Shown: positions 1-6,704, counted from the stretch's first letter. The stretch is 14,397 bases of DNA from SIG701 sp045539595 (GCA_045539595.1 JAZQFQ010000108.1:1-14397), one strand, 5' to 3'. Numbers and translations: made by a program. Notes: a model not told the origin generated them from the sequence alone.

Positions 1-34
1 CCTGCATAGCAGGTGATTGTCTTTCATAGACAAT
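1..34. other. two adjacent hairpins at left window edge
   Basis: Two perfect inverted repeats lie back to back: CCTGC-ATA-GCAGG at 1-13, and ATTGTCT-TTCAT-AGACAAT at 16-34. They lie just beyond the terminator of the minus-strand operon, so they probably belong to whatever lies left of the window. Neither has a T-run, so I do not call them terminators. Their role is unknown. Confidence 0.4.
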
Positions 35-36
35 GC

Positions 37-68
37 AAAAAATCCCGCACTCGCGTGCAGGATTTTTT
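37..68 (-). terminator. rho-independent terminator of the GH36-transporter operon
   Basis: Arms 37-50 and 55-68 pair around a TCGC loop (51-54), with one C/A mismatch (46/59). On the minus strand the hairpin is followed by TTTTTT (complement of 37-42). It lies about 40 nt past the stop codon of the transporter gene. The other arm also gives a T-run (63-68) for plus-strand transcripts, so it may work in both directions. Confidence 0.8.
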
Positions 69-106
69 AGGGTGGCAAAAAAGATGCCAGTCATTTTTAA
101 TTGCTT

Positions 107-1009
107 TTATGCGAACGGATTGCACAAAAACACAACCGAAGCAATCCCGAAAACGACGCCAACCCATTGTTTTTTCGAAAGCTTTTCCTTGAACAGCAGC
201 ACCGCCGCAAGCGTGGCGAGCACAAGACCGCCTCCGTTGACGATCGGGAAAAAGACCGCACTGTCCATAACTCCCGAAAGATAGAGATTAAACTTGTTAT
301 TGACAGCTCCGCAAGCTCCGCTTGCAAGCATGATCCCCAAAAGGAGCCAAAACGGCTTTTTGCTCTTGTTTCCCTTCTCTTTTGCATCTGCCAATCGACA
401 TTCGCGCCGTTTCAGCAAAGAGGCGAAGATCGAGCAAAAAATGGCAGATGAGATAAAAGCGATAATAAGAAAGGCATTCAGCTCACTGCGGTATTCGGAG
501 CTTTGGTGCACCTTCTGCATAATTCCGATCGCTCCTGTTGCGGCAAAGGCGATCAGACATAGAAACAGCCATTTTGAATTGGCCTTTTTTTCATCACCGT
601 CGCTCTTTGCGGCAAGCACAAAGCTTGCCAGCATCAAAGCGATTCCCAAGATATGTGCCCAGCTTAAGCTCTCGTTAAAGAACATTGCACCCGACAGCGC
701 GGATATCAGTGTTGAAAAAGAGATAATAACCGAGGTGTAAGACATCGGGCCGACTTGCAGAGCGGCTATGTTCGTGATCCCTTGCAGGGCGGTAACGGCA
801 CCAAAAAACACGCCAAACACAATCGTAAATACGGATGATGTACCAAAGCCTCCCCAGCATAGCAACATCACAGCGGCACTCAGGCAGCTGACGGCGTTGA
901 AAACAAAGCCTCCCGCAAGTGTTGTGGTTTTATCGATGTAGTATTTTTTAGCAATACTGCCGCCGAGAGCCGCGGCAAGCGATACGATGAGTGTAAGCGT
1001 TGTATTCAT
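107..1009 (-). CDS. EamA/DMT-superfamily transporter (about 10 TM)
   Basis: Predicted 300-aa inner-membrane protein made almost entirely of hydrophobic helices, with the two-half architecture of drug/metabolite transporters (two EamA repeats, about residues 3-135 and 150-298). A short charged segment separates the halves (residues near SDGDEKKANSK), and a second charged loop (RRECRLADAKEKGNKSKK) lies in the second half. The start is placed at 1009 because this ATG overlaps the GH36 stop as ATGA and is preceded by GAAGAAG. An in-frame GTG at 1024 is less likely. Because it is translationally coupled to an alpha-galactosidase-type enzyme, I infer that it moves the enzyme's substrate or product, such as an oligosaccharide, galactoside or monosaccharide. 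DMT proteins carry many metabolites and specificity cannot be read from sequence, so amino-acid or other metabolite transport is possible. Family call sure; substrate speculative. Confidence 0.85.
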   Translation of the reverse strand: MNTTLTLIVSLAAALGGSIAKKYYIDKTTTLAGGFVFNAVSCLSAAVMLLCWGGFGTSSVFTIVFGVFFGAVTALQGITNIAALQVGPMSYTSVIISFSTLISALSGAMFFNESLSWAHILGIALMLASFVLAAKSDGDEKKANSKWLFLCLIAFAATGAIGIMQKVHQSSEYRSELNAFLIIAFISSAIFCSIFASLLKRRECRLADAKEKGNKSKKPFWLLLGIMLASGACGAVNNKFNLYLSGVMDSAVFFPIVNGGGLVLATLAAVLLFKEKLSKKQWVGVVFGIASVVFLCNPFA

Positions 1010-3027
1010 ATCTTCTTCACCCACAAAAGCTTGGCGGTACGCGGCGCAGCAAAGCGAAGTTCCATGCAGCCGCCCGTAATTGTTTCCTTACGGCTATCTT
1101 CATCGGTGATGGCATATCTGTCTCCGTCACCGGCAAACGGCAGGGATACACTGAGCAGATCCGTATCGCACGCTTCCTGCCGGAAGGCCAATAGGATACC
1201 CTCTTCTTTTTCCGGATCGTAGTAACAGAAGGCTGTAAAATCGGTGGTGTCCTTTCCGTTGTGCCACGGAGTCAGGGTGTAAAACTCTTTAAGCAGATAC
1301 GGGGCTACCCTTTTCCATTCCTGAAGTCCGAAGCGAAGCATATCAAAATTTTGCTTTTCGTCATATACAAACTGCGAGTCCACGTTCAGCGCGGGAAGAT
1401 AGGACGCACGCCAAACGTACGGATCGCTGACACCCGTGGGGGCAAGTTCTGACAGTTTTTCCTTGGTATTTGCACCGCAGAAAGGAATCCATTTGTTGAA
1501 GGCCGTAGTCATCGAAAGGCGCAGTGCCGTGCTTGTTCTGTCACTGTCACTCCGAAGAAGCGGAACGCCGCGGCGCATGGATTCAAGATCGTTTCTTCCT
1601 CCGCCCCCCGCACAGGAATCCACAAAGCCACCGCCGCCGTACGAAAGCGTGCAAGCGATAATATCATCCCACATTTTATAGTGACCGATGATAAACTTGG
1701 ACTCTGTGATGCCGCATCGCCTCTCCCCCTCCAGGGTATCAAGATGCTTCCACAGCTTTGAGGCGTTACAGTTATTATCCTCCCGATACATCTCCACCTT
1801 GTTTTCACGGAGCATCTTGCATATCCGTTCTGTCGTCCACTCAAGACACTGGGGATCTCCGATATTGTTGGAAATCGTTCTTTCTCCCTCTACACGAATG
1901 GCCCAATCCATGTTGTAACCGTAGTTCTTTGCAAGATTTTCGGGATCCGTTACACGCTCGGGCTCAAACCAAACAAGGGTTTTCATACCGTGCTCGCGCG
2001 CAAAATCCGTGGACTCGAGGAAGGTTTTTCCGGGCCATTTGCGGGGATCCAGCTCCCAGGTGCCGACCGTATCCCACCAGTCGTGTCCCCTCACATAAGA
2101 CTCGGCACTTGTACCGTCCGGGCAGACATACCATCCTGCGTCAAACCATCGGTAATCCACTTTCGCGTTTTCCGCAATCATCTTTTCAAGGGAAGGTCTC
2201 CATGTGGTATGGCACTCGGATATGCTTCCGTCTGAATTCGGCAGGCCCGTATCATTCGCAAGACAGCAGGTGGAGAAAGGCTCAAGAGAACGGCCGCTCG
2301 CATCTGCCTTCGGCATATTATGTCGGACAAACCAATCCCGCCAGAAATTCGCAGCGTAATGCTCATCTCGTACCGTATAAGGAGCAAGTACAAAAAGCGC
2401 GGTTCGTATTTTTTCGCCGGGCTTCAGATAGGTTTTTAACCCGTTGACCGAGGATGCGGTATAGGTCGTCATGGCACCGCACGAGGAAAAGGAGGCCTTC
2501 CATGTTCCCGCCCAACCGATGGCGAGCATCGCGCCGCCGTCGCCGTATTCCAAATTGAAGTACGGGAAATTGACGTGCGTCGCCCGTCCAGAGTCCGAGG
2601 AAAACTCTACCGTATCCTTTTGCAGATCGATGCTGTACGGACTGTATTGATTGCCGTGATCGCCTAAAATTCCCCTCAAAACGGGATGCTCACCCACAAA
2701 AGACATCTCTGTTTTTAAATCCTCTATCACGCCGCTGTTCTTATCCGAGGTATTCTCAAACCATACCGTCCACTCGGTGACGCCATGGGAGAAATAATGC
2801 GTAAGGATCAGCGTGACCGCAAGCGTCTGTAAAAACGAAAACGTAAAAGTTTGCGTTTCTTTTTCACCCGATCGCAGGACGTCTTTGCTTACCGGCGTAA
2901 AATACTCCGAGGAAAAGCCCTTATATTCTTCTCCGTCATAAACAAACGAAAACGGTATATCACAGAGATTGGCAGACAAGGCACGGTACGTATCGGTTGC
3001 CTGAAGGTTTTCATAATTTCTTTTCAT
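1006..3027 (-). CDS. GH36-family alpha-galactosidase-type glycoside hydrolase
   Basis: Predicted 673-aa cytoplasmic enzyme; no signal peptide is visible. GH36 enzymes hydrolyse terminal alpha-galactosides (raffinose-family sugars, melibiose) with retention. The layout fits: N-terminal beta-sandwich (about 1-250), TIM barrel (about 255-560), C-terminal beta domain (about 585-673). Visible barrel motifs are WFDAGWY (294-300), LVWFEPERV (351-359), YREDNN (414-419, with D417 aligning with the usual nucleophile of KWDxNR), SCAGGGGRND (471-480) and RSDSD (492-496, D494 being the likely acid/base). The nucleophile motif differs from the common YIKWD form, so substrate specificity may differ from standard alpha-galactosidases; alpha-N-acetylgalactosaminidase is an alternative. 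The start at 3027 was chosen because GGGAG lies 8 nt upstream; an upstream in-frame ATG at 3075 lacks such a site. First gene of an operon with the transporter (ATGA overlap) and divergent from an AraC regulator. Confidence 0.85.
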   Translation of the reverse strand: MKRNYENLQATDTYRALSANLCDIPFSFVYDGEEYKGFSSEYFTPVSKDVLRSGEKETQTFTFSFLQTLAVTLILTHYFSHGVTEWTVWFENTSDKNSGVIEDLKTEMSFVGEHPVLRGILGDHGNQYSPYSIDLQKDTVEFSSDSGRATHVNFPYFNLEYGDGGAMLAIGWAGTWKASFSSCGAMTTYTASSVNGLKTYLKPGEKIRTALFVLAPYTVRDEHYAANFWRDWFVRHNMPKADASGRSLEPFSTCCLANDTGLPNSDGSISECHTTWRPSLEKMIAENAKVDYRWFDAGWYVCPDGTSAESYVRGHDWWDTVGTWELDPRKWPGKTFLESTDFAREHGMKTLVWFEPERVTDPENLAKNYGYNMDWAIRVEGERTISNNIGDPQCLEWTTERICKMLRENKVEMYREDNNCNASKLWKHLDTLEGERRCGITESKFIIGHYKMWDDIIACTLSYGGGGFVDSCAGGGGRNDLESMRRGVPLLRSDSDRTSTALRLSMTTAFNKWIPFCGANTKEKLSELAPTGVSDPYVWRASYLPALNVDSQFVYDEKQNFDMLRFGLQEWKRVAPYLLKEFYTLTPWHNGKDTTDFTAFCYYDPEKEEGILLAFRQEACDTDLLSVSLPFAGDGDRYAITDEDSRKETITGGCMELRFAAPRTAKLLWVKKI

Positions 3028-3056
3028 CTTTATTTCTCCCACACATGCAATTGGGG

Positions 3057-3085
3057 TTGACAATATACTCTTCATGCGCTATTAT
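3057..3085 (+). promoter_or_regulatory. sigma-A-type promoter of the AraC-family gene
   Basis: TTGACA at 3057-3062, a 17-bp spacer and TATTAT at 3080-3085 give a near-consensus vegetative promoter reading toward the regulator gene at 3157. Its -10 box overlaps the -10 box of the opposing GH36 promoter (3081-3086). Confidence 0.6.
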
Positions 3086-3109
3086 ACCATTTGAATTATT
3101 ATATTTATA
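3081..3109 (-). promoter_or_regulatory. candidate promoter of the GH36 operon, weak -35
   Basis: On the minus strand a perfect TATAAT (complement of 3081-3086) lies about 55 nt upstream of the GH36 start. At 17-bp spacing the -35 is TATAAA (complement of 3104-3109), only 3 of 6 matches. A strong -10 with a poor -35 is typical of promoters that need an activator, which suits the neighbouring AraC regulator. Prediction by eye only. Confidence 0.5.
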
Positions 3110-3156
3110 TGTTTTTTCTTTCGTTTTATATGAAATATCACTCATTTGGAGAAAAT

Positions 3157-4008
3157 ATGTACGAGCCGAAAAATCTGCCGCAATTGAATGAGATCATAAG
3201 TACTCTTTCCATGGTGCGCTTTTCTGTTGTTTGCAATAACCAATACGTAAAAATGGACGATCCCGACGCCGACCCTTTGCACATTCATAACTATCTTGAA
3301 ATTTTCCTTAACGTTTCCAGCGATATATCCTTTCTTGTCAATAACAACCTATATCCCGTTCCCGAGGGAGATGCGGTACTATCACGCCCGGGCGATATAC
3401 ATATGGGAATCTTTCACAAAGCTGCTGTACAGGAGCACATATGCATCTGGATCGATACAGATTTTACCTCTCCCCTGTTTTCTTTTTTGCGCAAAGAGGA
3501 TTTCTGTCCTTTATTCTCCTTTGACGTGCAGACAAAGAAGCAATTACAATCTCTTGCCTTCTCGCTGTTGGATATATGCGAAAAGGAAGGCTCTGAATTG
3601 GAAAAAGCATCGTATCTGCTCCGGATTTTAACAATATTTGAAACGAAAACGCCCCATTATACCAGACAAGCGGAGATTCCCGAAATGCTTCAAAAAATAT
3701 TGGATAATATTCACGAGAATTTTTCCGAGATACGCAGTGTCAACGATATTTTGATATCTCACTTTGTAAGCTCCGCCACACTGACACGCTGGTTCCGAAA
3801 ATATCTCCATTCATCTCCCAGAGAATACCTCGAATCGGTAAAGCTTGCTAATGCGGCGGTTCTGTTGTCAAACGGTCACTCGGTTACAGACGCGTGTATG
3901 CGCTCCGGATTCTCCGATTGCTCGCATTTTATCGTCCTTTTCAAAAAGAAATTCGGAGAAACGCCTTTGAAATATAAGAAAAAAGTGAAAGCAAGCCAGA
4001 ATGTTTAA
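3157..4008 (+). CDS. AraC/XylS-family transcriptional regulator
   Basis: Predicted 283-aa sugar-responsive DNA-binding protein. The N-terminal half carries a cupin-like sensor with HIHNYLEIF (42-50) and a downstream PGDIH turn (78-82), as in AraC-type ligand pockets. The C-terminal part (about 175-275) is the double helix-turn-helix domain: a first HTH around SVNDILISHFVSSATLTRWF (194-213), then the signature ending GFSDCSHFIVLFKKKFGETP (251-270). The start is placed at 3157 because GGAGA lies 5 nt upstream; longer in-frame starts would add a hydrophobic extension overlapping the promoter. Divergent from the GH36-transporter operon, which it most likely controls. The gene is AT-rich and uses CTA, TCA and TTA codons, unlike the genes further right. 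No strong terminator follows; a weak stem (4128-4143) before T-rich sequence is the only candidate. Confidence 0.9.
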   Translation: MYEPKNLPQLNEIISTLSMVRFSVVCNNQYVKMDDPDADPLHIHNYLEIFLNVSSDISFLVNNNLYPVPEGDAVLSRPGDIHMGIFHKAAVQEHICIWIDTDFTSPLFSFLRKEDFCPLFSFDVQTKKQLQSLAFSLLDICEKEGSELEKASYLLRILTIFETKTPHYTRQAEIPEMLQKILDNIHENFSEIRSVNDILISHFVSSATLTRWFRKYLHSSPREYLESVKLANAAVLLSNGHSVTDACMRSGFSDCSHFIVLFKKKFGETPLKYKKKVKASQNV

Positions 4009-4233
4009 ACACAACCAGATGGTGATATTTTTCAATAACAAAAAAGAAGACATTTGCGATGAAAAAACACAAATATCTCCCCCAAAAAGGCATGGGAAAG
4101 GTTCCTTGCTGCAGTTTTTGCCACAGCGAAAAGTTACCTTTTCTTTTCTCTCTTCTCTCATATCTCTTCTCTGGAAAAGTCGCGGGGGAAAGTTAGAGAA
4201 AAGTGAAGAGTGAAGAGTGAAGAGTGAAGAGTA
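4009..4233. other. gene-free stretch rich in pyrimidine then purine tracts
   Basis: No credible gene lies between the AraC gene and the tRNA terminator. A pyrimidine-rich tract (about 4138-4172) is followed by a purine-rich tract (about 4187-4232) that could partly fold back on it. A small GAAAAG-TTAC-CTTTTC stem (4128-4143) followed by T/C-rich sequence may weakly terminate the AraC transcript. Confidence 0.4.
4203..4232. repeat. tandem heptamer repeat GTGAAGA x4.3
   Basis: GTGAAGA repeats four times exactly (4203-4209, 4210-4216, 4217-4223, 4224-4230) followed by GT. It is intergenic, next to the tRNA-operon terminator. Short tandem repeats of this type change copy number by slippage. No function is evident. 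Confidence 0.9.
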
Positions 4234-4272
4234 CCAAAAAGAAAAAGCCGCTTACGCGACTTTTCTTTTTGG
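4234..4272 (-). terminator. rho-independent terminator of the tRNA operon
   Basis: Read on the minus strand, arms starting CCAAAAAGAAAAGTCGC and ending GCGGCTTTTTCTTTTTGG pair around GTAA with one bulged A and one G-U pair. The T-rich 3' arm supplies the termination tract. The first three bases of the 5' arm are the encoded CCA end of tRNA-Cys, so terminator and tRNA 3' end overlap. Confidence 0.8.
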
Positions 4273-4344
4273 AGGCGTCACCCGGATTTGAACCGGGGGA
4301 TAAGGGTTTTGCAGACCCGTGCCTTACCACTTGGCTATGACGCC
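4270..4344 (-). tRNA. tRNA-Cys (GCA)
   Basis: Acceptor arms GGCGTCA/TGACGCC close a full cloverleaf. The anticodon loop is CTGCAAA, giving anticodon GCA (Cys). The T-loop is TTCAAAT, the discriminator base is U and CCA is encoded (4270-4272). Last gene of the five-tRNA operon. Confidence 0.95.
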
Positions 4345-4353
4345 ATATAAGTT

Positions 4354-4379
4354 GTGGGTACGAAGATTTTCGTACCCAC
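4354..4379 (-). other. 11-bp perfect hairpin between tRNA-Gly and tRNA-Cys
   Basis: GTGGGTACGAA (4354-4364) pairs perfectly with 4369-4379 around a 4-nt loop, inside the 39-nt spacer of the tRNA operon. No T-run follows on the transcribed minus strand, so it is more likely a processing or spacer structure than a terminator. Confidence 0.6.
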
Positions 4380-4383
4380 TGTA

Positions 4384-4459
4384 TGGAGCGGATTACGGGG
4401 CTCGAACCCGCCACCTCCACCTTGGCAAGGTGGCGCTCTACCAAATGAGCTAAATCCGC
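4384..4459 (-). tRNA. tRNA-Gly (GCC)
   Basis: Acceptor arms GCGGATT/AATCCGC, anticodon loop TTGCCAA (GCC, Gly), T-loop TTCGAGC, discriminator U, encoded CCA (4384-4386). Fourth gene of the operon. Confidence 0.95.
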
Positions 4460-4462
4460 GTA

Positions 4463-4538
4463 TGGTGCCTCCGGTCGGAATCGAACCAACGACACGGGGA
4501 TTTTCAGTCCCCTGCTCTACCAACTGAGCTACAGAGGC
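4463..4538 (-). tRNA. tRNA-Phe (GAA)
   Basis: Acceptor arms GCCTCTG/CGGAGGC (one G-U pair), anticodon loop CTGAAAA (GAA, Phe) on a GGGGA/TCCCC stem, T-loop TTCGATT, discriminator A, encoded CCA (4463-4465). Third gene of the operon; only 3 nt separate it from tRNA-Gly. Confidence 0.95.
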
Positions 4539-4572
4539 ATCCTGCAGCCGCCAGTGCGTACCGTAGGCTACT

Positions 4573-4649
4573 TGGCGACCCGAAGGGGACTCGAACCCCT
4601 GACCTCCGCCGTGACAGGGCGGCGTTCTAACCAACTGAACTACCGGGCC
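4573..4649 (-). tRNA. tRNA-Asp (GTC)
   Basis: Acceptor arms GGCCCGG/TCGGGTC with G-U pairs, anticodon loop CTGTCAC (GTC, Asp), T-loop TTCGAGT, discriminator G, encoded CCA (4573-4575). Second gene of the operon. Confidence 0.95.
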
Positions 4650-4653
4650 ATTA

Positions 4654-4729
4654 TGGTGGGAACAATAGGGCTCGAACCTATGACCCTCTGCTTGTAAGGC
4701 AGATGCTCTCCCAACTGAGCTATGCTCCC
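4654..4729 (-). tRNA. tRNA-Val (TAC)
   Basis: Acceptor arms GGGAGCA/TGTTCCC with a G-U pair, anticodon loop CTTACAA (TAC, Val), T-loop TTCGAGC, discriminator A, encoded CCA (4654-4656). First gene of the operon, about 50 nt from the -10 box. Confidence 0.95.
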
Positions 4730-4783
4730 TTTCAGAGCGGTTTTTTCATTCACCGCATCGCTGTCTTCCCTGCGACGTGTTAT

Positions 4784-4846
4784 AGTATACCACTCTTACT
4801 TTCGTTTGTCAACACCTTTTTTCATTTTTTTCAAAAAATTTTTGTC
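4784..4846 (-). promoter_or_regulatory. strong promoter of the tRNA operon with A-tract UP element
   Basis: On the minus strand TTGACA (complement of 4807-4812), a 17-bp spacer and TATACT (complement of 4784-4789) form a near-perfect vegetative promoter. Immediately upstream (complement of about 4816-4846) is an A-rich stretch with phased A/T runs, typical of UP elements at stable-RNA promoters. The A/T run begins right after the stop codon of the methyltransferase gene. Confidence 0.85.
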
Positions 4847-4854
4847 GACCTGTT

Positions 4855-5619
4855 TCAGCCCTTCAAGCACCGGGCCGCGATGTACCACCGATCCGCCTGT
4901 CCGGCGGCGGGGGTGAAATCGTAGTCGGCGTACACGCCCAGCACTTCAAATCCCGCCTGCTTCAAGGCACGGGTAAGGTGGGATCGGCTGTAGCACCGCT
5001 CCGTCTGCACGGTATCGGTGCGGGTATACCGGCCGTCGGACTGCTTCTCAAATATGGTAAGGATAAAATCGCACAGGCCGCTCTCCGCATCAAACTGATT
5101 CTGCCAGCAGCAGACCGCGTCCCCATCCTCCAGGATAAAATCGTTGTCACCGTAGGTGTGACGGAACTTATGGGGCGTATTCACATCGAACAAAAACAGC
5201 CCGTCGGGATTGAGATAATTATGGACGAGAGCGAAGCACGTCTCCAGCTCCCCGTCTTCGGTGAGATGGTTAAGGCTGTCCAGACAGCACACCACCGCAT
5301 CCACCGTGCCGTACAGTTCGAAATCCGTCATGTCCTGCTCCAGCAGGAGCACGCCGTATTGCCCCGCCTCCGCCAATCGGGTGGCGGCGATGGACAGCAT
5401 ATCGGCGGAATTGTCCACGGCGGTCATATCGTAGCCCCGTTTGGCCAATTCGATGGTCATGGAGCCGGTACCGGCCGCCAGATCGAGAACCAATTCCGGC
5501 TTCGTTTTGGCAAAGCGGGCAAACTGGGCCTCCACAAAATCCGCCCACCGGGCGTAATCCAACTCCTGATTCATGGCATCGTAAATGGGGGCCATGGCGG
5601 TATAGGGCAATTCAGTCAT
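4855..5619 (-). CDS. class I SAM-dependent methyltransferase
   Basis: Predicted 254-aa soluble enzyme with a Rossmann methyltransferase fold. Motif I is VLDLAAGTG (44-52); the acidic ribose-binding residue is D69 in TAVDN; QDMTDFEL (95-102) and DAVVCCLDSLNHL (107-119) follow as in small-molecule or unassigned methyltransferases. The acceptor substrate cannot be told. The start at 5619 was chosen because AGGA lies about 8 nt upstream and the protein then begins at the usual TAMAPIYDAMN region of this family; upstream in-frame codons overlap lplA. It lies 19 nt after lplA and shares its promoter. Nothing in the sequence links it chemically to lipoate. No clear terminator follows; the operon runs into the tRNA promoter region. 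Confidence 0.85.
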   Translation of the reverse strand: MTELPYTAMAPIYDAMNQELDYARWADFVEAQFARFAKTKPELVLDLAAGTGSMTIELAKRGYDMTAVDNSADMLSIAATRLAEAGQYGVLLLEQDMTDFELYGTVDAVVCCLDSLNHLTEDGELETCFALVHNYLNPDGLFLFDVNTPHKFRHTYGDNDFILEDGDAVCCWQNQFDAESGLCDFILTIFEKQSDGRYTRTDTVQTERCYSRSHLTRALKQAGFEVLGVYADYDFTPAAGQADRWYIAARCLKG

Positions 5620-5638
5620 AGCAAATTCCTTTTCTGTA

Positions 5639-6643
5639 TCAATGTACGATGAGGGACACGATGTCCTCCGCCTGCGCACCGCGGATATAGGCATCCACCG
5701 GGGCGGGCAGCCCGGCCAGGGCATCCGCCACATCCTCCCGGCGCAGCGGCGCGCCGATCAGGGCGGATTCCATCTCGGCCACCGGCCGCTCTCCGAAATA
5801 ATCGCCGAACAGGCGGATGGATTCGATCTTCCCGCCCACGGCGGAGAAAGCGGCATGGATCGTTCCGAAGGGGAAACGGACGGTGTTTTCCGTATCGTGC
5901 CGGGCGGATGAACCGAAATTCCACGCCCAGGTGGCGTATTTTTCCTCCCGCAGAGCGTTTATGCCATCGATTTCCTCCTCGGTGAGGGGGGACATCACCG
6001 CATCACCGGTCACGGCGGTGCGGGCCAGATGGTGTATGAAATCCTGCACGGTCATATGGGGGGGGAATCCGGGCACATCCCGCAGGTTCGTGACCCGCTC
6101 CCGGACGCTGGCGATCCCCTTGGAGCGGATTTTCTCGGGGGAAACCCGCAAGGCTTCCGTCAGGCGGGACAGATCCGCCCCAAACAGCAAGGTACCGTGA
6201 TGGAGCAGCCGTTCCGTTCCGTCGGGCAGGCGATGGACGCACTGGGCGTTGCCGGATATCTTCGCGCCATTCACCACAATATCGTTCCGGCCGTCGGCTT
6301 CCGCCTGCACACCCAGGGCAGCCAGGGCACGGAGGATGGGATCGATGAAGGGGCGGAAATCGATGCCGCGGGCGGGATCGTGAGCGGTGATATAGGTGAA
6401 GTTCACGTTGCCCAGATCGTGGAACACGGCTCCGCCGCCGGTCATGCGCCGGACCACGGTGATCCCGTGGGATTCCGTATAGGGGACATTGACCTCGGCC
6501 CATGTGTTCTGGTTTTTGCCGATGATCACGGCGTTATCGTTCCGCCAGAGCATAAAGACGTCCTGCGTCCCGTGGGAGAGAAGGTATTCTTCCGCCGCCA
6601 GATTGAAGGCAGGATCGGTACGGTCGTGAATGATAACGCGCAT
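5639..6643 (-). CDS. lplA: lipoate-protein ligase A
   Basis: Predicted 334-aa cytoplasmic enzyme, close to the E. coli LplA length. It activates lipoate with ATP and attaches it to a lysine of lipoyl-domain proteins (E2 subunits, GcvH). Family motifs are all present: RRMTGGGAVFHDLGN (65-79, lipoyl-AMP binding), GRNDI (118-122), GAKISGNA (126-133, with the conserved Lys128), HGTLLF (149-154) and the KGIASVRERVTNL segment (175-187). The C-terminal third is the accessory domain of LplA-type ligases. GAGGG lies just upstream of the ATG. No lipoylated enzyme or lipoate synthesis gene is in the window, so a scavenging role is inferred. First gene of a two-gene operon with the methyltransferase. Confidence 0.93.
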   Translation of the reverse strand: MRVIIHDRTDPAFNLAAEEYLLSHGTQDVFMLWRNDNAVIIGKNQNTWAEVNVPYTESHGITVVRRMTGGGAVFHDLGNVNFTYITAHDPARGIDFRPFIDPILRALAALGVQAEADGRNDIVVNGAKISGNAQCVHRLPDGTERLLHHGTLLFGADLSRLTEALRVSPEKIRSKGIASVRERVTNLRDVPGFPPHMTVQDFIHHLARTAVTGDAVMSPLTEEEIDGINALREEKYATWAWNFGSSARHDTENTVRFPFGTIHAAFSAVGGKIESIRLFGDYFGERPVAEMESALIGAPLRREDVADALAGLPAPVDAYIRGAQAEDIVSLIVH

Positions 6644-6675
6644 AATTCCCTCGAATAAGATATAAGGATGGAAAT

Positions 6676-6704
6676 ATTATAACGCAGACCGGGCGGGATG
6701 TAAA
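6676..6704 (-). promoter_or_regulatory. sigma-A-type promoter of lplA
   Basis: On the minus strand TTTACA (complement of 6699-6704), 17 bp, then TATAAT (complement of 6676-6681), about 32 nt upstream of the lplA start. Confidence 0.8.

Noticed and set aside
1758..2447. 229-codon frame opposite the GH36 gene
   Set aside because: The GH36 gene on the other strand has full family motifs; this product has no recognisable fold.
4009..4344. Integrated element with attachment site at tRNA-Cys
   Set aside because: No integrase in the window and no second copy of the tRNA-Cys 3' end seen in the left block; kept only as a hypothesis in the findings.
4193..4634. Open frames running through the tRNA cluster
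   Set aside because: They translate tRNA sequences (typical RFRPEAP and VAQLVEQGTENPRVVGS-type artefacts of tRNA genes).
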